64,000 nt of DNA from Gammaproteobacteria bacterium (GCA_023228645.1 JALOAT010000002.1:124001-188000); one strand, 5' to 3'; numbered from the stretch's first letter, positions 18,210-28,092 are shown. Notes: generated by a model from the sequence alone, not told the origin. A program made the numbers and translations.

Positions 18210-18800
18210 ATGGAACTCGCCGAGTACATCAAGAGCGTCCGCAAGGACATCGTCTTCGACGCCACCCTCCGTGACTTGCCGTTCACCTTCCATTCCACCT
18301 GGGGCGTATTTTCGCCGCGCGAAATCGACGAAGGTTCGCGCCTGCTGCTCGACCATGTGGAGGTCAAGCCGACGGATCACTGTTTCGACCTGGGCTGCGG
18401 CTACGGTCCGCTCGGATTGACCCTTGCAAGGCTCGCCCCGCAGGGTGAGACACTCCTGGTGGACAAGGACTTCGTCGCCGTGGAGTACGCGCGCAAGAAC
18501 GCCGAACGCAACCACGTGACCAACGCGACCGCCATGTTGTCGAACGGCTTCGATCAGGTCGGCGAGCGCCGTTTCGACCTGGTGGTCTCGAACATCCCCG
18601 CGAAGGTCGGCAAGGAGATGTTGTACCTCCTGCTCTACGACGCCTATCAGCATTTGAATCCCGGCGGGCGCATTTGTGTGGTTACGATCACAGGTCTGCG
18701 CAGGTTCATCGCGCGCGCGTTCGACGAGGTGTTCGGCAATTACGAGAAGGTGAAACAGGGAAAATCCTACACCGTTGCACTGGCGCACAAGACGACTTGA
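18210..18800 (+). CDS. RsmC/MTS-type SAM-dependent methyltransferase
   Basis: The 196-residue product has the class I methyltransferase motif I DLGCGYGPLG near residue 60, an acidic motif II (LLVDKDFVAVEYARKNA) and SNIPAK in place of the NPPY/NPPF catalytic loop. This is the layout of the 'methyltransferase small' domain found in RsmC-like enzymes that methylate rRNA. The protein lacks the N-terminal half of full RsmC, so the target is uncertain. About 260 bp upstream hold no gene. Confidence 0.8.
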   Translation: MELAEYIKSVRKDIVFDATLRDLPFTFHSTWGVFSPREIDEGSRLLLDHVEVKPTDHCFDLGCGYGPLGLTLARLAPQGETLLVDKDFVAVEYARKNAERNHVTNATAMLSNGFDQVGERRFDLVVSNIPAKVGKEMLYLLLYDAYQHLNPGGRICVVTITGLRRFIARAFDEVFGNYEKVKQGKSYTVALAHKTT

Positions 18801-18918
18801 GCGTGCCCGCCATGCTGTTGCACGCCTCGTGCGCCTTCGCAGTGTTTATTTATTCGCAACGTTAGTTTTATACTCTGGCCGTCGACTCTACTTACTACAG
18901 CCGAACGAGGACGTTTCA

Positions 18919-19404
18919 ATGGCACAGAAAAAGAAGGCAGCGCGCAGGAGTGCAGCTAAGAAGGGCGCCATGGTGAAGGCAGCTGCGATGGTTCAGGGCG
19001 GCAACAGCATGACTGATTCGGCCAAGCAGGCCGACGCCGCGCTGAATGCTGCACGCAAGGCGAACGACAAGTCCGCCGCGGCGCTCGCCAAGGTCGAGGC
19101 CAAGCTCGCCACCGCCAAGGCCAAGGCCGACAGCGCGAAGACCGCCGCCGTGCGCAAGCGCGCCCGCGCCGCCATGGCCGCTGCGCGTACCGAGGTTGCC
19201 TCCGCTCGGGCTGCCCAGCGTGAAACCCGCGACGCAGTGAAGGCCGCAAGCGCATGGCTGGCCACCGTCCAGGCACTCAACGCCCGTACCGAAAAGGCCT
19301 ACAACAAGGCCCTGGCCGCAGCTGAGAAGAAGCACGCACGCAAGACGGCGCCCAAAAAGGCGACCCGTCGCCGTACTGCACGTCGCGTCAAAAAGGCCGC
19401 CTGA
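18919..19404 (+). CDS. Histone H1-like Lys/Ala-rich DNA-binding protein
   Basis: The 161-residue product is dominated by Ala, Lys and Arg. It has a basic N-terminus (AQKKKAARRSAAKK) and a long Ala-rich segment with heptad-like spacing, likely a coiled coil (about residues 35-140). It ends in a basic tail (APKKATRRRTARRVKK). Such proteins coat DNA non-specifically and resemble eukaryotic H1 tails. The start was chosen for its basic N-terminus and a preceding GAGGACG site. A very strong terminator follows, so it is probably a well expressed single gene. A related composition occurs in the tail fused to adenylate kinase. Confidence 0.8.
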   Translation: MAQKKKAARRSAAKKGAMVKAAAMVQGGNSMTDSAKQADAALNAARKANDKSAAALAKVEAKLATAKAKADSAKTAAVRKRARAAMAAARTEVASARAAQRETRDAVKAASAWLATVQALNARTEKAYNKALAAAEKKHARKTAPKKATRRRTARRVKKAA

Positions 19405-19446
19405 GGTCTTGGCGACTGCAGGCCGCTGCTGCGGCAATGCCGTCGA

Positions 19447-19478
19447 GTTAAGGCGCCTTCGGGCGCCTTAACTTTTTT
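19447..19478 (+). terminator. Strong intrinsic terminator after the histone-like gene
   Basis: GTTAAGGCGCC-TTCG-GGCGCCTTAAC is a perfect 11-bp stem with a tetraloop, followed by six T residues. Confidence 0.95.
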
Positions 19479-19684
19479 GCCAACCCAAGAAATTCCACAG
19501 CCATTTTCCAACCGCAGCGGTTACCGAAACCGTGTTCACCGACAGGGTCGGCGCCTACCAGGTAACTACCCGTAGGAGCCCAGCCTGTGGGCGAATGCGA
19601 TCCTGCAACGCTGATCCGACGGAAGGGCGCAGCGACAGCCACGGACGATCGCGGGTGTGGCAAATAACATTCACGCGCACACGC

Positions 19685-20764
19685 TCAATCCGCATCAGCC
19701 GTGGCGACAACCGCGCGCAGGCGCAGCCGCCGCTCCTGCCGACTCAGGGCCGCAAGCGCCCGTACCGATTCGTAGAACCGTTCCAGATGGCCGTGCTCGA
19801 AGGCGAGCATGGCTTTGAACCCAGGCACCAATTCTTGATAGGTGGCGGTCAGCGCCAGGTGGGCGTTGTTGAGATCGTCGGGCAGCCAGGAATCGAACCG
19901 GTCGTAACCGTCCCAGCCGGCCTTCAGGAGCTGATAATCGTTTCGTAAGCCATCGAGGATGGTGCGCTTGCCGGCAAGCTTTTCCGCATCGGGAAGCGCC
20001 TGCCCGTACAGCGCGGCAAGCCGCTCGCGGGTCGACAACAACAAAGCCGATACGCTGCGCAGGCGTTCCTGGGCGCGCAGATACTGCGTGTACTGTTCGC
20101 TGCCGTGAAACCAGCGGCGCACGCCTTCTTCGGCAACCGCCACCGCAAACGCTTCGTTGAAGGCGCTGTCTCCGTGCACATAGACTTTTTGGTGGGCGAG
20201 TTCGTGGAACAGCGTGGCGACGAGTTCCGCCTCGGGACGTTTCACCATGGTGCTGAGCAGCGGGTCATCGAACCAGCCGAGGGTTGAGTAGGCGCTTGCA
20301 CCGAACACGTAGACGTCGAAGCCGCGCCGCCGCAGCCCTTCTGCGTACTGCTCGGCCTCGGCGCGGGAAAAATAGCCGCGGTAATTGAAGCAGCCGGCGA
20401 TGGGATAACACCATTCCACCGGCTCCACCGAAAGTGCGCTGGTGGCGGTCACGTTCCAGGTCACCGACGGCCGCCCCAGGTCCACGTAGCTCTCGTAACT
20501 CCGGTTGAGCGGCAGGTCGAGCTGCTCGGCGGCGAACCGCCGGGCTTCGCGCGCGATGCGCAGTTTGGCGCGCACGGAGGCGGGTTCGCGCTCGTCGTCA
20601 ATCACGCGTTCCAGCGGACGTGCGCGCAACATGATGTCCAAGTGTCCGCCGACCGCCTGGGAGTAATAGCCCAGTGTGGAACAGGAGCTCAGGGCGAGAA
20701 TGCCCGCCAGTGACAGGGGCACAAACAGGAGCCGTAATCGCATTCGCCGCATGCTAGCGCGCAT
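19685..20764 (-). CDS. Putative lipoprotein aminopeptidase (Aminopep family)
   Basis: The 359-residue product has a lipoprotein signal with lipobox LSSC near residue 28. A zinc-metallopeptidase motif HELAHQ lies near residue 188, with a downstream Glu in FNEAFAVAVAEEG. This matches the conserved predicted aminopeptidase family of Gammaproteobacteria; the substrate is unknown. No clear ribosome-binding site distinguishes the first ATG from those 4 or 7 codons later. It is followed by a PagL-like gene in the upstream direction and is probably transcribed alone. Confidence 0.82.
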   Translation of the reverse strand: MRASMRRMRLRLLFVPLSLAGILALSSCSTLGYYSQAVGGHLDIMLRARPLERVIDDEREPASVRAKLRIAREARRFAAEQLDLPLNRSYESYVDLGRPSVTWNVTATSALSVEPVEWCYPIAGCFNYRGYFSRAEAEQYAEGLRRRGFDVYVFGASAYSTLGWFDDPLLSTMVKRPEAELVATLFHELAHQKVYVHGDSAFNEAFAVAVAEEGVRRWFHGSEQYTQYLRAQERLRSVSALLLSTRERLAALYGQALPDAEKLAGKRTILDGLRNDYQLLKAGWDGYDRFDSWLPDDLNNAHLALTATYQELVPGFKAMLAFEHGHLERFYESVRALAALSRQERRLRLRAVVATADAD

Positions 20765-20834
20765 CGCAGGACGCAGATGCGTAACCGATCACGCCATGGC
20801 AGGCGAATGGTCTTCCAAGTCGGATTCCCGTCTT

Positions 20835-21377
20835 TCAGAACCGCCGGGCCACCCGTGCAATCACGAAATCCATGCCCGGGTTCGGCGTTTCGAGTCCTGC
20901 ATTGGAGAGGTGCTGGAAACGCACGCCTAGCTCCCACGCATGCCTCGCACCGATGACGGCGCCCACGCCCAGGTGGCTGCCGAACTGGTAGCTCGTGGAC
21001 AGCGCACGGTTGCCGATGCGGTCATCACTCAGCACGTGCGCGCCGAGGCCGAACTCGGTATAGGGTCTCGCCGTTGGCCACGGCATGGTGAGCCTGAGCA
21101 CGGGCGTGACACTGGCCTCGACCAGTTGGTCGGTGCCACGGCTGGAATGACGCACACGCCAGAGCGCCAGGCCGAATTCCCAGTGGATGTTCAGGTTCCA
21201 GCCCGCGACCCCCGGCGGCGGGTCCTTCTGGCGGGCGATCAGCGAAACGCGCGCCATGTCCACGTCGGCGAGGCCGTCGCCCAAGCACACGGCGAGGCCG
21301 TCGATCGGCCCGGCCGTGGCCGGCATCGCCATGAGCAGCAGGACCGCGAATCCGCCGAGATTCCGTGCGCGTTTCAT
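20835..21377 (-). CDS. pagL: PagL-like lipid A 3-O-deacylase
   Basis: PagL is an outer-membrane beta-barrel that removes the 3-position acyl chain from lipid A. The 180-residue product has a signal peptide (cleavage near ATA-GP, residue 22). Its alternating hydrophobic strands and the catalytic His156-x-Ser158-Asn159 motif (FQHLSNAG) near the C-terminus mark the family. It ends with an aromatic residue (RRF), as outer-membrane barrels do. The start was chosen at the ATG that begins the signal peptide. Confidence 0.85.
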   Translation of the reverse strand: MKRARNLGGFAVLLLMAMPATAGPIDGLAVCLGDGLADVDMARVSLIARQKDPPPGVAGWNLNIHWEFGLALWRVRHSSRGTDQLVEASVTPVLRLTMPWPTARPYTEFGLGAHVLSDDRIGNRALSTSYQFGSHLGVGAVIGARHAWELGVRFQHLSNAGLETPNPGMDFVIARVARRF

Positions 21378-21550
21378 GTCGCTTCCGTGCGGGCGATTGA
21401 GAAAAAATAGTTGAGGCAAATCCTGCCCTTGGGTTCGGCTCCCGGTAGTGGTTCACGCACGTTGTGATGCGCAGCCGGGAAATCAGTGAATGAAGGGCTA
21501 CACTCTATCGCTCGACACTCATCCATTACCGCATCTGCTGGGGAGCGTTT

Positions 21551-23527
21551 ATGGACACTTGCCGCGTCCATAAGCTGTGCTTGTTTGCCGTGCTGGCCTC
21601 GGCCTTTGTCGTCGGCACGGCACAGGCGGAAGTCCGCGATGAACAGCGCCGCATGTTCCAGAGCGCACGTCATGCGCTCAAGCAGCAGGACATGCGCGCA
21701 TATCAGCGTCTTGAACCCGCCCTGCGCGAGTATCCGCTGTACCCGTACCTGCGGTATGAGGTCCTGCGCAGCCGACTCGGCCGACTTCCGGCCGACGAGG
21801 TACGCACGTTCCTGGACGAATATCCCGACACGCCCCTTGCGGATCAGCTGCGTCGCGCGTGGCTGGCTCACTTATTCGGCCAGCGACGCTGGCTGGACTT
21901 CGAGCGCGACTACGTTCCGGGACTCGGCACCGCCTACCAGTGTCAATTCCTCTTCGCGCGCCTGCAAAACGGCGCAGGGGAGGCCTTGTGGTCGGAGATG
22001 GATGCCCTGTGGTTGACCGGGGTGTCGCTCCCCGATGAATGCGATGCGCCTATCGCCGCCTGGCGCAAGGACGGCCAGCTGACGCGGGAAAAGGTCCTCG
22101 CGCGCATCGAACTGGCCATGCAGCGCGGCCAGGCGGGCCTGGTCCGCTATCTCACGGGGCTGCTGCCGAAGTCGGACTCGTACTGGGTGCAGCGCTGGCA
22201 TCGGGTGCAGCGTTCTCCGGCCACGGAAATCGATCGCCTCAAGGCTGAGACGGAACCGGCGTGGACCGCCAGGCTCTTCAACTATGGTATGCGCCGGCTT
22301 GCCGAACGGGATGCCGACGCCGCGGCCAGGCGCTTTGCACGCCACATCGACTTCGAGCTTACGGTTGACCAGGTGCTCGCCATCGAGCGCACCATCGCCC
22401 TGGGCATGGCCCTGCAACGCCATCCCGATGCCGTCCAGTGGCTCACCCGGGTGGCGGCCGTCCTGCCTCAAGACCGCGACGTGCGCGAGTGGCGCATTCG
22501 TGCCGCGCTCTGGCAACAGGACTGGAATGCGGTGCTCACGGCCATCGCGGCGGTACCCAACGAGGAGCGGGAGTCCGAGGAGTGGCAGTACTGGACGGGC
22601 CGGGCCCTCGAGGCGCTCGGTCATAAGGATGCGGCGCAGCGGCACTACGCGAACGCCGCCCAGGAGCGCGCCTTCCACGGGTTTCTGGCGGCGGCACGCC
22701 TGGGCGAGCCGCCCAACATCGCCACGGTTCCGGTCGGCGTGACCGATCAGGCCCTCGAAGCACTGCGCCTCGCGCCGGCCATGGTGCGCGTGCGCGAACT
22801 GCAAGCGGTGGGTATGGACGTACAGAGCCGCCGTGAATGGCGCGAGGCACTGGCCCGTCTGGACGAAGACGGGTTGCAGGTCGCGGCCAAACTCGCCCAT
22901 GAGTGGGGTTGGTTCGACCAAGCCATCATTGCCCTCGGCAAGACCCGGGAGCGGCGCGACCTGGAACTGCGCTTCCCGACCCCCTATCAGGAAGAAGTGC
23001 TTGCCGCCGCAACCAAACGCGGCGTCGACCCCGCGTTCATCTTCGCGGTCATGCGCCAGGAGAGTGCCTTCGGTGCCGAGGCTCGTTCACGGGTCGGCGC
23101 CCTCGGGCTCATGCAGCTGATGCCCGCGACCGCACGGCAGACCGCGCGGGTCCACAAGCTGCCGCTGCGCAGCCGCGCCGACATCCTCAAGGCCGATACC
23201 AACATCCGCCTCGGCACGGCACACCTGAGCGACCTGCTCGAACGCTACGAGGGTAACCGGGTGTTTGTGCTGGCAGCCTATAATGCCGGGCCGCGCCGCG
23301 TGGAACGCTGGCGTCCGGACCACGTGCCTGTTCCAGCCGACATCTGGGTCGCCAACATCACCTTCGGCGAGACCCGCGAGTACGTACAGCGTATCCTGAC
23401 CTACACCGCCATCTATGAATGGCGCCTCGGACGTGATATCACGCCGCTGGATGCATGGCTGCACACCGTCGAACCCCGCTATATCCGTGAAGCGGGCCAG
23501 CTGGAGAGCGCCCATCCCCCGGGTTGA
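21551..23527 (+). CDS. slt: Soluble lytic murein transglycosylase
   Basis: Slt cleaves peptidoglycan glycan strands, leaving 1,6-anhydro ends, in the periplasm. The 658-residue protein has a signal peptide (to about residue 26), a long alpha-helical superhelical U/L domain and a C-terminal lysozyme-like domain. The catalytic Glu504 is in MRQESAFG, followed by GLMQLMPATA and the late AYNAGPRRVERW motif. Length and order match Slt70 of Enterobacteria. Confidence 0.95.
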   Translation: MDTCRVHKLCLFAVLASAFVVGTAQAEVRDEQRRMFQSARHALKQQDMRAYQRLEPALREYPLYPYLRYEVLRSRLGRLPADEVRTFLDEYPDTPLADQLRRAWLAHLFGQRRWLDFERDYVPGLGTAYQCQFLFARLQNGAGEALWSEMDALWLTGVSLPDECDAPIAAWRKDGQLTREKVLARIELAMQRGQAGLVRYLTGLLPKSDSYWVQRWHRVQRSPATEIDRLKAETEPAWTARLFNYGMRRLAERDADAAARRFARHIDFELTVDQVLAIERTIALGMALQRHPDAVQWLTRVAAVLPQDRDVREWRIRAALWQQDWNAVLTAIAAVPNEERESEEWQYWTGRALEALGHKDAAQRHYANAAQERAFHGFLAAARLGEPPNIATVPVGVTDQALEALRLAPAMVRVRELQAVGMDVQSRREWREALARLDEDGLQVAAKLAHEWGWFDQAIIALGKTRERRDLELRFPTPYQEEVLAAATKRGVDPAFIFAVMRQESAFGAEARSRVGALGLMQLMPATARQTARVHKLPLRSRADILKADTNIRLGTAHLSDLLERYEGNRVFVLAAYNAGPRRVERWRPDHVPVPADIWVANITFGETREYVQRILTYTAIYEWRLGRDITPLDAWLHTVEPRYIREAGQLESAHPPG

Positions 23528-23639
23528 ATAAGGACTCATTAGGGATATTCCCTAGACAAGCAGGCTTGGCTTATGGTTGAGTCCAAATTGACGATCGGTT
23601 CAGCCGACGCGGTTTGCACACGATAAAAAGGGGGGAGTT

Positions 23640-24044
23640 ATGGCGAAGATCAAGCTGGAGTACGAAACCATCGATTTCTTCACGGCCATCGAGGCGCATG
23701 TGCGCTGGAAGATCCGCCTTGAGTCCTACATCGCCGGCAGCAGCGAGGAGGCGCTGGATGCCGAGGTGGTTGGTCGCGATGACCAGTGTGCCCTCGGCAA
23801 GTGGATCCACTCCGCAGGCAAAGAGCGCTTCGGGCACCATCCGAAATTCCCCGAGCTTCGTGACATCCACGCCAGATTTCACCAGTGCGCCGGCGAGGTG
23901 ATCCGCGCCTGCGACCGCGGTGAGCTCGACAAAGCGCGCGAATCCCTTGCCAAAGGGGATTACGCACGCTATTCCCAGCGCGTGAAGGCCGAACTGGCCC
24001 GGCTTGCCCTGGAACTGGACGACTGGGAAAAGACCAACGACTGA
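23640..24044 (+). CDS. Stand-alone CZB (chemoreceptor zinc-binding) domain protein
   Basis: The 134-residue protein is a single CZB domain. It shows the spaced zinc ligands His (EAHVRWK, near 19), Cys (DDQCALGKWIHS, near 50), and His (IHARFHQCA, near 80). CZB domains bind zinc and usually sit at the end of chemoreceptors or diguanylate cyclases, where zinc or hypochlorous acid is sensed. Here no signalling domain is attached, so it may act in trans or buffer zinc. A GGGGGAG site precedes the ATG. Confidence 0.85.
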   Translation: MAKIKLEYETIDFFTAIEAHVRWKIRLESYIAGSSEEALDAEVVGRDDQCALGKWIHSAGKERFGHHPKFPELRDIHARFHQCAGEVIRACDRGELDKARESLAKGDYARYSQRVKAELARLALELDDWEKTND

Positions 24045-24224
24045 CGGCCGTTTCGAGCGGCAGCGCCTTTGGCTCGAAGTCGCTAGATAGCCGCGGCATC
24101 TTTCGCACTCCGTCGCCGCGGCAGCGAGCTGCTTGCGAGGCTCCACCCCGCCCCATCGACACGCGCGAAGCCGTACACCCGACGACGAGACGGGCGCCCC
24201 CGCGCTTGTGTCACACTTGGGCCC

Positions 24225-25478
24225 ATGCCCGAATCCGCACAGACCGCCCTCGCCCAGCGTGCCGCACTGGTTAGGCAGCGGCGGCTCGCCACCTCACTGC
24301 TGCTGGTCATGGCGCTGATCTACGTGGGCACGCGCCAGGTGCCGGAGGCGCCCTATTGGCTCCAGCTGGTGCGCGCCGCCAGCGAGGCCGCTCTGGTGGG
24401 CGGGCTGGCCGACTGGTTTGCCATTACCGCGCTGTTTCGTCATCCCTTCGGTATCCCAATCCCGCATACCGCCATCATCCCGCGCAATCAGGCGCGCATC
24501 GGCAGCGCACTGGGTCGTTTCGTGGAGCGGCATTTCCTCGAGCCCGAGCTGCTCGCGCAGAAACTGCGTTCGCTGGACTTGGCCTCGCACCTGGCCGCTT
24601 GGCTGGCGGAACCGGCGCGGGCGCGACGGCTCGCGACGCGTATCGTGGCGGCGCTGCCGTGGGCGGTGCACGCGGCGGACGACCGTGCCCTGCGCGAATT
24701 CGCCCGGCGTGCGTTACAGGATCAACTCGCTCACGTGAACCTGGCGCCCATCCTCGGCGGCCTGCTGGAGGTGCTCAAGGCCGGCGGTCGGCACCAGGAA
24801 CTGTTCGATCGTGCACTGGTAGCGGGCGCCGACCTGCTTGCGAACAATGAAGAGCGCATCTATGCACTGGTCAACGACAAGAGCCGCTGGTGGGTGCCGC
24901 CAAGCATCGACCGCAGCATTGCGCGGCGTGTCATCGCCGGTTTGCATGAGCTGCTTGAGGAACTGGCCGACCGCGAGCACGAGGCACGGCGCGGTTTCGA
25001 TGCGGCCACCCACGATTTCATCGAGCGCCTGAAACACTCACCCGAACTGCACGCACGTGTGGAGGGACTGAAGCGGGACCTCCTCGACAGCGCACCTATC
25101 CAGGACTATTTCACCGCGGTGTGGGATGAGCTGCGCGCACGAGTCGAGCAGGATGCCTCCGGCGAGGGCTCGCGCCTCGCCGAGGCCCTCGCCCATGCCC
25201 TCGCGGCGCTGGGGGCGACCTTGCTCAAGGACGATGCGGTACGCGCCCGCGTCAACCGTCGCATCGAGTCACTGACAGTGGAATTCGCCGTGCCCTGGCG
25301 CACCGAGATCGGCCGCTTCATCGCCGAGGTGGTGGAGAGCTGGGACACGGCCACCATGACCGACCGCCTGGAGCTGGTGGTCGGCCGCGACCTGCAATTT
25401 ATTCGCATCAACGGCACGCTGGTGGGGGCGCTGGTGGGCGTGCTGCTGTTCGTCGCCTCCGGCTGGCTGTTCCCCTGA
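24225..25478 (+). CDS. DUF445 family membrane protein
   Basis: The 417-residue product has an N-terminal hydrophobic pair (about 25-45 and around 55-75) with the family segment GGLADWFAITALFRHPFGIPIPHTAIIPRNQARIG. A long amphipathic region and a C-terminal membrane anchor with VGALVGVLLF follow. This is the layout of DUF445/YjiN-like proteins, whose function is unknown. It lies 126 bp upstream of cydA on the same strand. Confidence 0.85.
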   Translation: MPESAQTALAQRAALVRQRRLATSLLLVMALIYVGTRQVPEAPYWLQLVRAASEAALVGGLADWFAITALFRHPFGIPIPHTAIIPRNQARIGSALGRFVERHFLEPELLAQKLRSLDLASHLAAWLAEPARARRLATRIVAALPWAVHAADDRALREFARRALQDQLAHVNLAPILGGLLEVLKAGGRHQELFDRALVAGADLLANNEERIYALVNDKSRWWVPPSIDRSIARRVIAGLHELLEELADREHEARRGFDAATHDFIERLKHSPELHARVEGLKRDLLDSAPIQDYFTAVWDELRARVEQDASGEGSRLAEALAHALAALGATLLKDDAVRARVNRRIESLTVEFAVPWRTEIGRFIAEVVESWDTATMTDRLELVVGRDLQFIRINGTLVGALVGVLLFVASGWLFP

Positions 25479-25604
25479 GCTATGCTTCTGCGCCAGGCGT
25501 TGGTTCAATGCCTACGGTGGGCACGGCCCGCCCCATGATTGCGAACAGCGCGGTCGGTTCCGCGACGCCGACCGTTTCTGAGCGGCCATGACGGAGGTGT
25601 GCGC

Positions 25605-26993
25605 ATGGATGCGCTGGCAGACCCCGTGTTGCTTTCGCGCCTGCAAATGGCCTTCACGTTGTCCTTTCACATCCTGTTTCCCACCCTGACCATCGGCCTG
25701 TCGGCCTTCCTGGTGTTCCTGCACGGGCGCTGGCTGTTGTTTCACGACGACGCGGACATGCAGTTGTTCCGCTTCTGGACGCGCATCTTCGCCCTGGGCT
25801 TCGGTGTGGGCGTGGTCTCCGGCATCGTGTTGTCCTTCGAATTCGGCACCAACTTCGCGCCGTTCTCGCGCTTCACCGGCAACGTGCTCGCGCCCCTGTT
25901 GAGCTACGAAGTGCTGATGGCCTTTTTTCTCGAGGCGAGTTTCCTGCCCTTGCTGTTGTTCGGGTTCGGGCGCGTGGGTCCGCGTCTGCATTTCTTTGCC
26001 ACCTCGATGGTCGCCACTGGCACGCTGTTGTCGGCGTTCTGGATCCTGTCGGCCAATTCCTGGATGCACACGCCCGCCGGCCATGCGCTGCACGACGACG
26101 TGATCCACGTGACCGACTGGTTCGCGGCCATCTTCAACCCGTCCTTTCCCTACCGCTTCGCCCACATGGTGATGGCCTCGTTCCTGACCGGCGCCTTCGT
26201 GGTGGCCGGCGTGTCCGCATGGCATCTGTTGCGGGCGCGCTGTGAACCGCTCGCGCGCCACGCCCTTTCGCTCGCCCTGTGGGCGGCGCTGGTGTGTGCG
26301 CCGGCCCAGGTGCTGCTCGGCGATCTGCACGGCCTCAACACCCGGCAGGTGCAACCGGTGAAGCTGGCCGCCATGGAGGCGCTGTGGGAGACGCGTACGC
26401 ATGCGCCGTTCGTGGTGTTCGCGTTGCCGGACCAGGCGGCGCAGCGCAACCGCTGGGAACTGGGGGTCCCGTTGGCAGGAAGTCTCATCCTCACGCACAC
26501 GCCGGACGGGCGGGTGGCCGGGCTCGATCAGGTCACGCCCGCCGACCGGCCGCACGTCGCCACCGTGTTCTGGGCCTTCCGGATCATGCTGTTCGTCGGA
26601 TTCTTCCTGTTGGCACTGGCCGTCGCGGGCCTGATCCTGCGCCTGCGCGGTGCGCTGTATTCCCGTCGCTGGTACCTGCGCCTGCTGGTCGTCGCAAGCC
26701 CGCTCGGCTTCGTGGCCGTGCTCGCCGGCTGGACCGTCACCGAGGTGGGGCGTCAGCCCTGGGCTGTGCAGGGGCTGCTGCGTACGGCGGATGCCGCCAC
26801 TCCGCTACCGGCAGCATCGGTGGGCGGTTCGGTCGTACTGTTCCTGCTTCTCTATAACGCCCTGCTGTTGGCGTTCCTGTATTTTCTTTATCGGCTCGTA
26901 CGCAAGGGGCCCGAGGAGCAGGCGCCTGCGCGCAGGCCCGGGGCATCGCCGCGCACCGCCTGGTATCCCTCCATGGAAGACGGGAGGCGCTGA
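25605..26993 (+). CDS. cydA: Cytochrome bd-type quinol oxidase subunit I (cio-type)
   Basis: CydA carries the haem b558 and b595/d centres that oxidise quinol and reduce oxygen. The 462 residues contain haem ligands His22 (FHILFPT), His187 (FAHMVMAS) and Met328 (RIMLFVG), plus GWTVTEVGRQPW near residue 375. The quinol loop is short, as in cyanide-insensitive (Cio) oxidases. An ACGGAGGTG site fixes the internal start. The stop overlaps the cydB start (TGATG). Bd oxidases work at low oxygen and tolerate sulfide, which suits a sulfide oxidiser. Confidence 0.95.
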   Translation: MDALADPVLLSRLQMAFTLSFHILFPTLTIGLSAFLVFLHGRWLLFHDDADMQLFRFWTRIFALGFGVGVVSGIVLSFEFGTNFAPFSRFTGNVLAPLLSYEVLMAFFLEASFLPLLLFGFGRVGPRLHFFATSMVATGTLLSAFWILSANSWMHTPAGHALHDDVIHVTDWFAAIFNPSFPYRFAHMVMASFLTGAFVVAGVSAWHLLRARCEPLARHALSLALWAALVCAPAQVLLGDLHGLNTRQVQPVKLAAMEALWETRTHAPFVVFALPDQAAQRNRWELGVPLAGSLILTHTPDGRVAGLDQVTPADRPHVATVFWAFRIMLFVGFFLLALAVAGLILRLRGALYSRRWYLRLLVVASPLGFVAVLAGWTVTEVGRQPWAVQGLLRTADAATPLPAASVGGSVVLFLLLYNALLLAFLYFLYRLVRKGPEEQAPARRPGASPRTAWYPSMEDGRR

Positions 26994-27988
26994 TGGATTT
27001 GGTGCTCCTCGCCGCCGCCGTGATGGCCTTCGCGGTGGCCATGTATGTGCTCCTCGACGGCTTCGACCTGGGGGTCGGGATCCTCTTTCCGTTCGCCCCG
27101 GACGACGCGGCACGGGAGCGCATGCTGGCGAGCGTGGCGCCGGTGTGGGATGGCAACGAGACTTGGTTGGTGCTCGGCGGTGTGACCCTGTTTGCCGCGT
27201 TTCCGCTCGCCTACAGCGTGATGCTGCCGGCCCTGTACCTGGGCATCATCCTGTTTCTGACCGCGTTGGTGTTTCGTGGCGTGGTGTTCGAGTTCCGCCC
27301 ACGCTCCACGCGCAAGCATGTCTGGAACGCAGCCTTCAGCGCCGGTTCCATGCTCGCGGCCTTCGCCCAGGGCATCGTGCTCGGCACGGTGGTGGAGGGC
27401 TTCGAGCTGGTGGACGGCCGCTATGCCGGTGGACCGTTCGGCTTCCTGAGTCCGTTCACCCTGATGACGGGTGTTGCCCTGGTCACGGGTTACGCGCTGC
27501 TCGGCGCCACCTGGCTCATCATCAAGACCGAAGGCGCACTTCAGGACTGGAGCTACCGCACGGCGCGACCCCTGGGATTGGCCTTGCTCGGCTTCATCGC
27601 CCTGGTGAGCCTGTGGACACCACTCGCCGAGCCCGCCATCGCGGCGCGCTGGTTCCGCTGGCCCAACCTGCTGTACCTGTCGCCCGTGCCCATCGCCACG
27701 GCCGCCCTGGGTTGGGGCCTGTGGACGTCGTTGCGCGCCCGGCGTGAACGCGCGCCGTTCGTGTTCAGCGTGCTGCTGTTCCTGCTGGCCTTTGCTGGCC
27801 TGGCCATCAGCATCTGGCCGTACATCGTGCCGCGCCATTACACCCTGTGGGATGCGGCTGCACAGCGCAGCAGCCTGGCATTCATCCTCACCGGGGTGGC
27901 GATCCTGCTGCCGCTGGTGCTCGGTTACACGTGGCACACCTACCGAATATTTCGCGGCAAGGTCCGCGATGGCGACGGCTATCACTGA
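26993..27988 (+). CDS. cydB: Cytochrome bd-type quinol oxidase subunit II
   Basis: CydB is the pseudo-symmetric partner of CydA. The 331-residue, highly hydrophobic protein has the family N-terminus with LLDGFDLGVGILFPF near residue 20 and WDGNETWLVLGG near residue 52. Translation is probably coupled to cydA through the overlapping TGATG. No CydX-like small gene follows. Confidence 0.95.
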   Translation: MDLVLLAAAVMAFAVAMYVLLDGFDLGVGILFPFAPDDAARERMLASVAPVWDGNETWLVLGGVTLFAAFPLAYSVMLPALYLGIILFLTALVFRGVVFEFRPRSTRKHVWNAAFSAGSMLAAFAQGIVLGTVVEGFELVDGRYAGGPFGFLSPFTLMTGVALVTGYALLGATWLIIKTEGALQDWSYRTARPLGLALLGFIALVSLWTPLAEPAIAARWFRWPNLLYLSPVPIATAALGWGLWTSLRARRERAPFVFSVLLFLLAFAGLAISIWPYIVPRHYTLWDAAAQRSSLAFILTGVAILLPLVLGYTWHTYRIFRGKVRDGDGYH

Positions 27989-28092
27989 CGTGGATTTTCC
28001 AGGCGAACCGGCTCACGTAAACCGCAAGCGGCGCTTGCGCGTTGCCGGGATCGGGACTGAAGATAAGCCACCGGTCAATCCGTGGGAGAAGC

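Noticed and set aside
19883..19905. A GGAATCGAACCGG-like sequence suggesting a tRNA T-loop
   Set aside because: It lies within the aminopeptidase coding frame and has no acceptor or anticodon stems around it.
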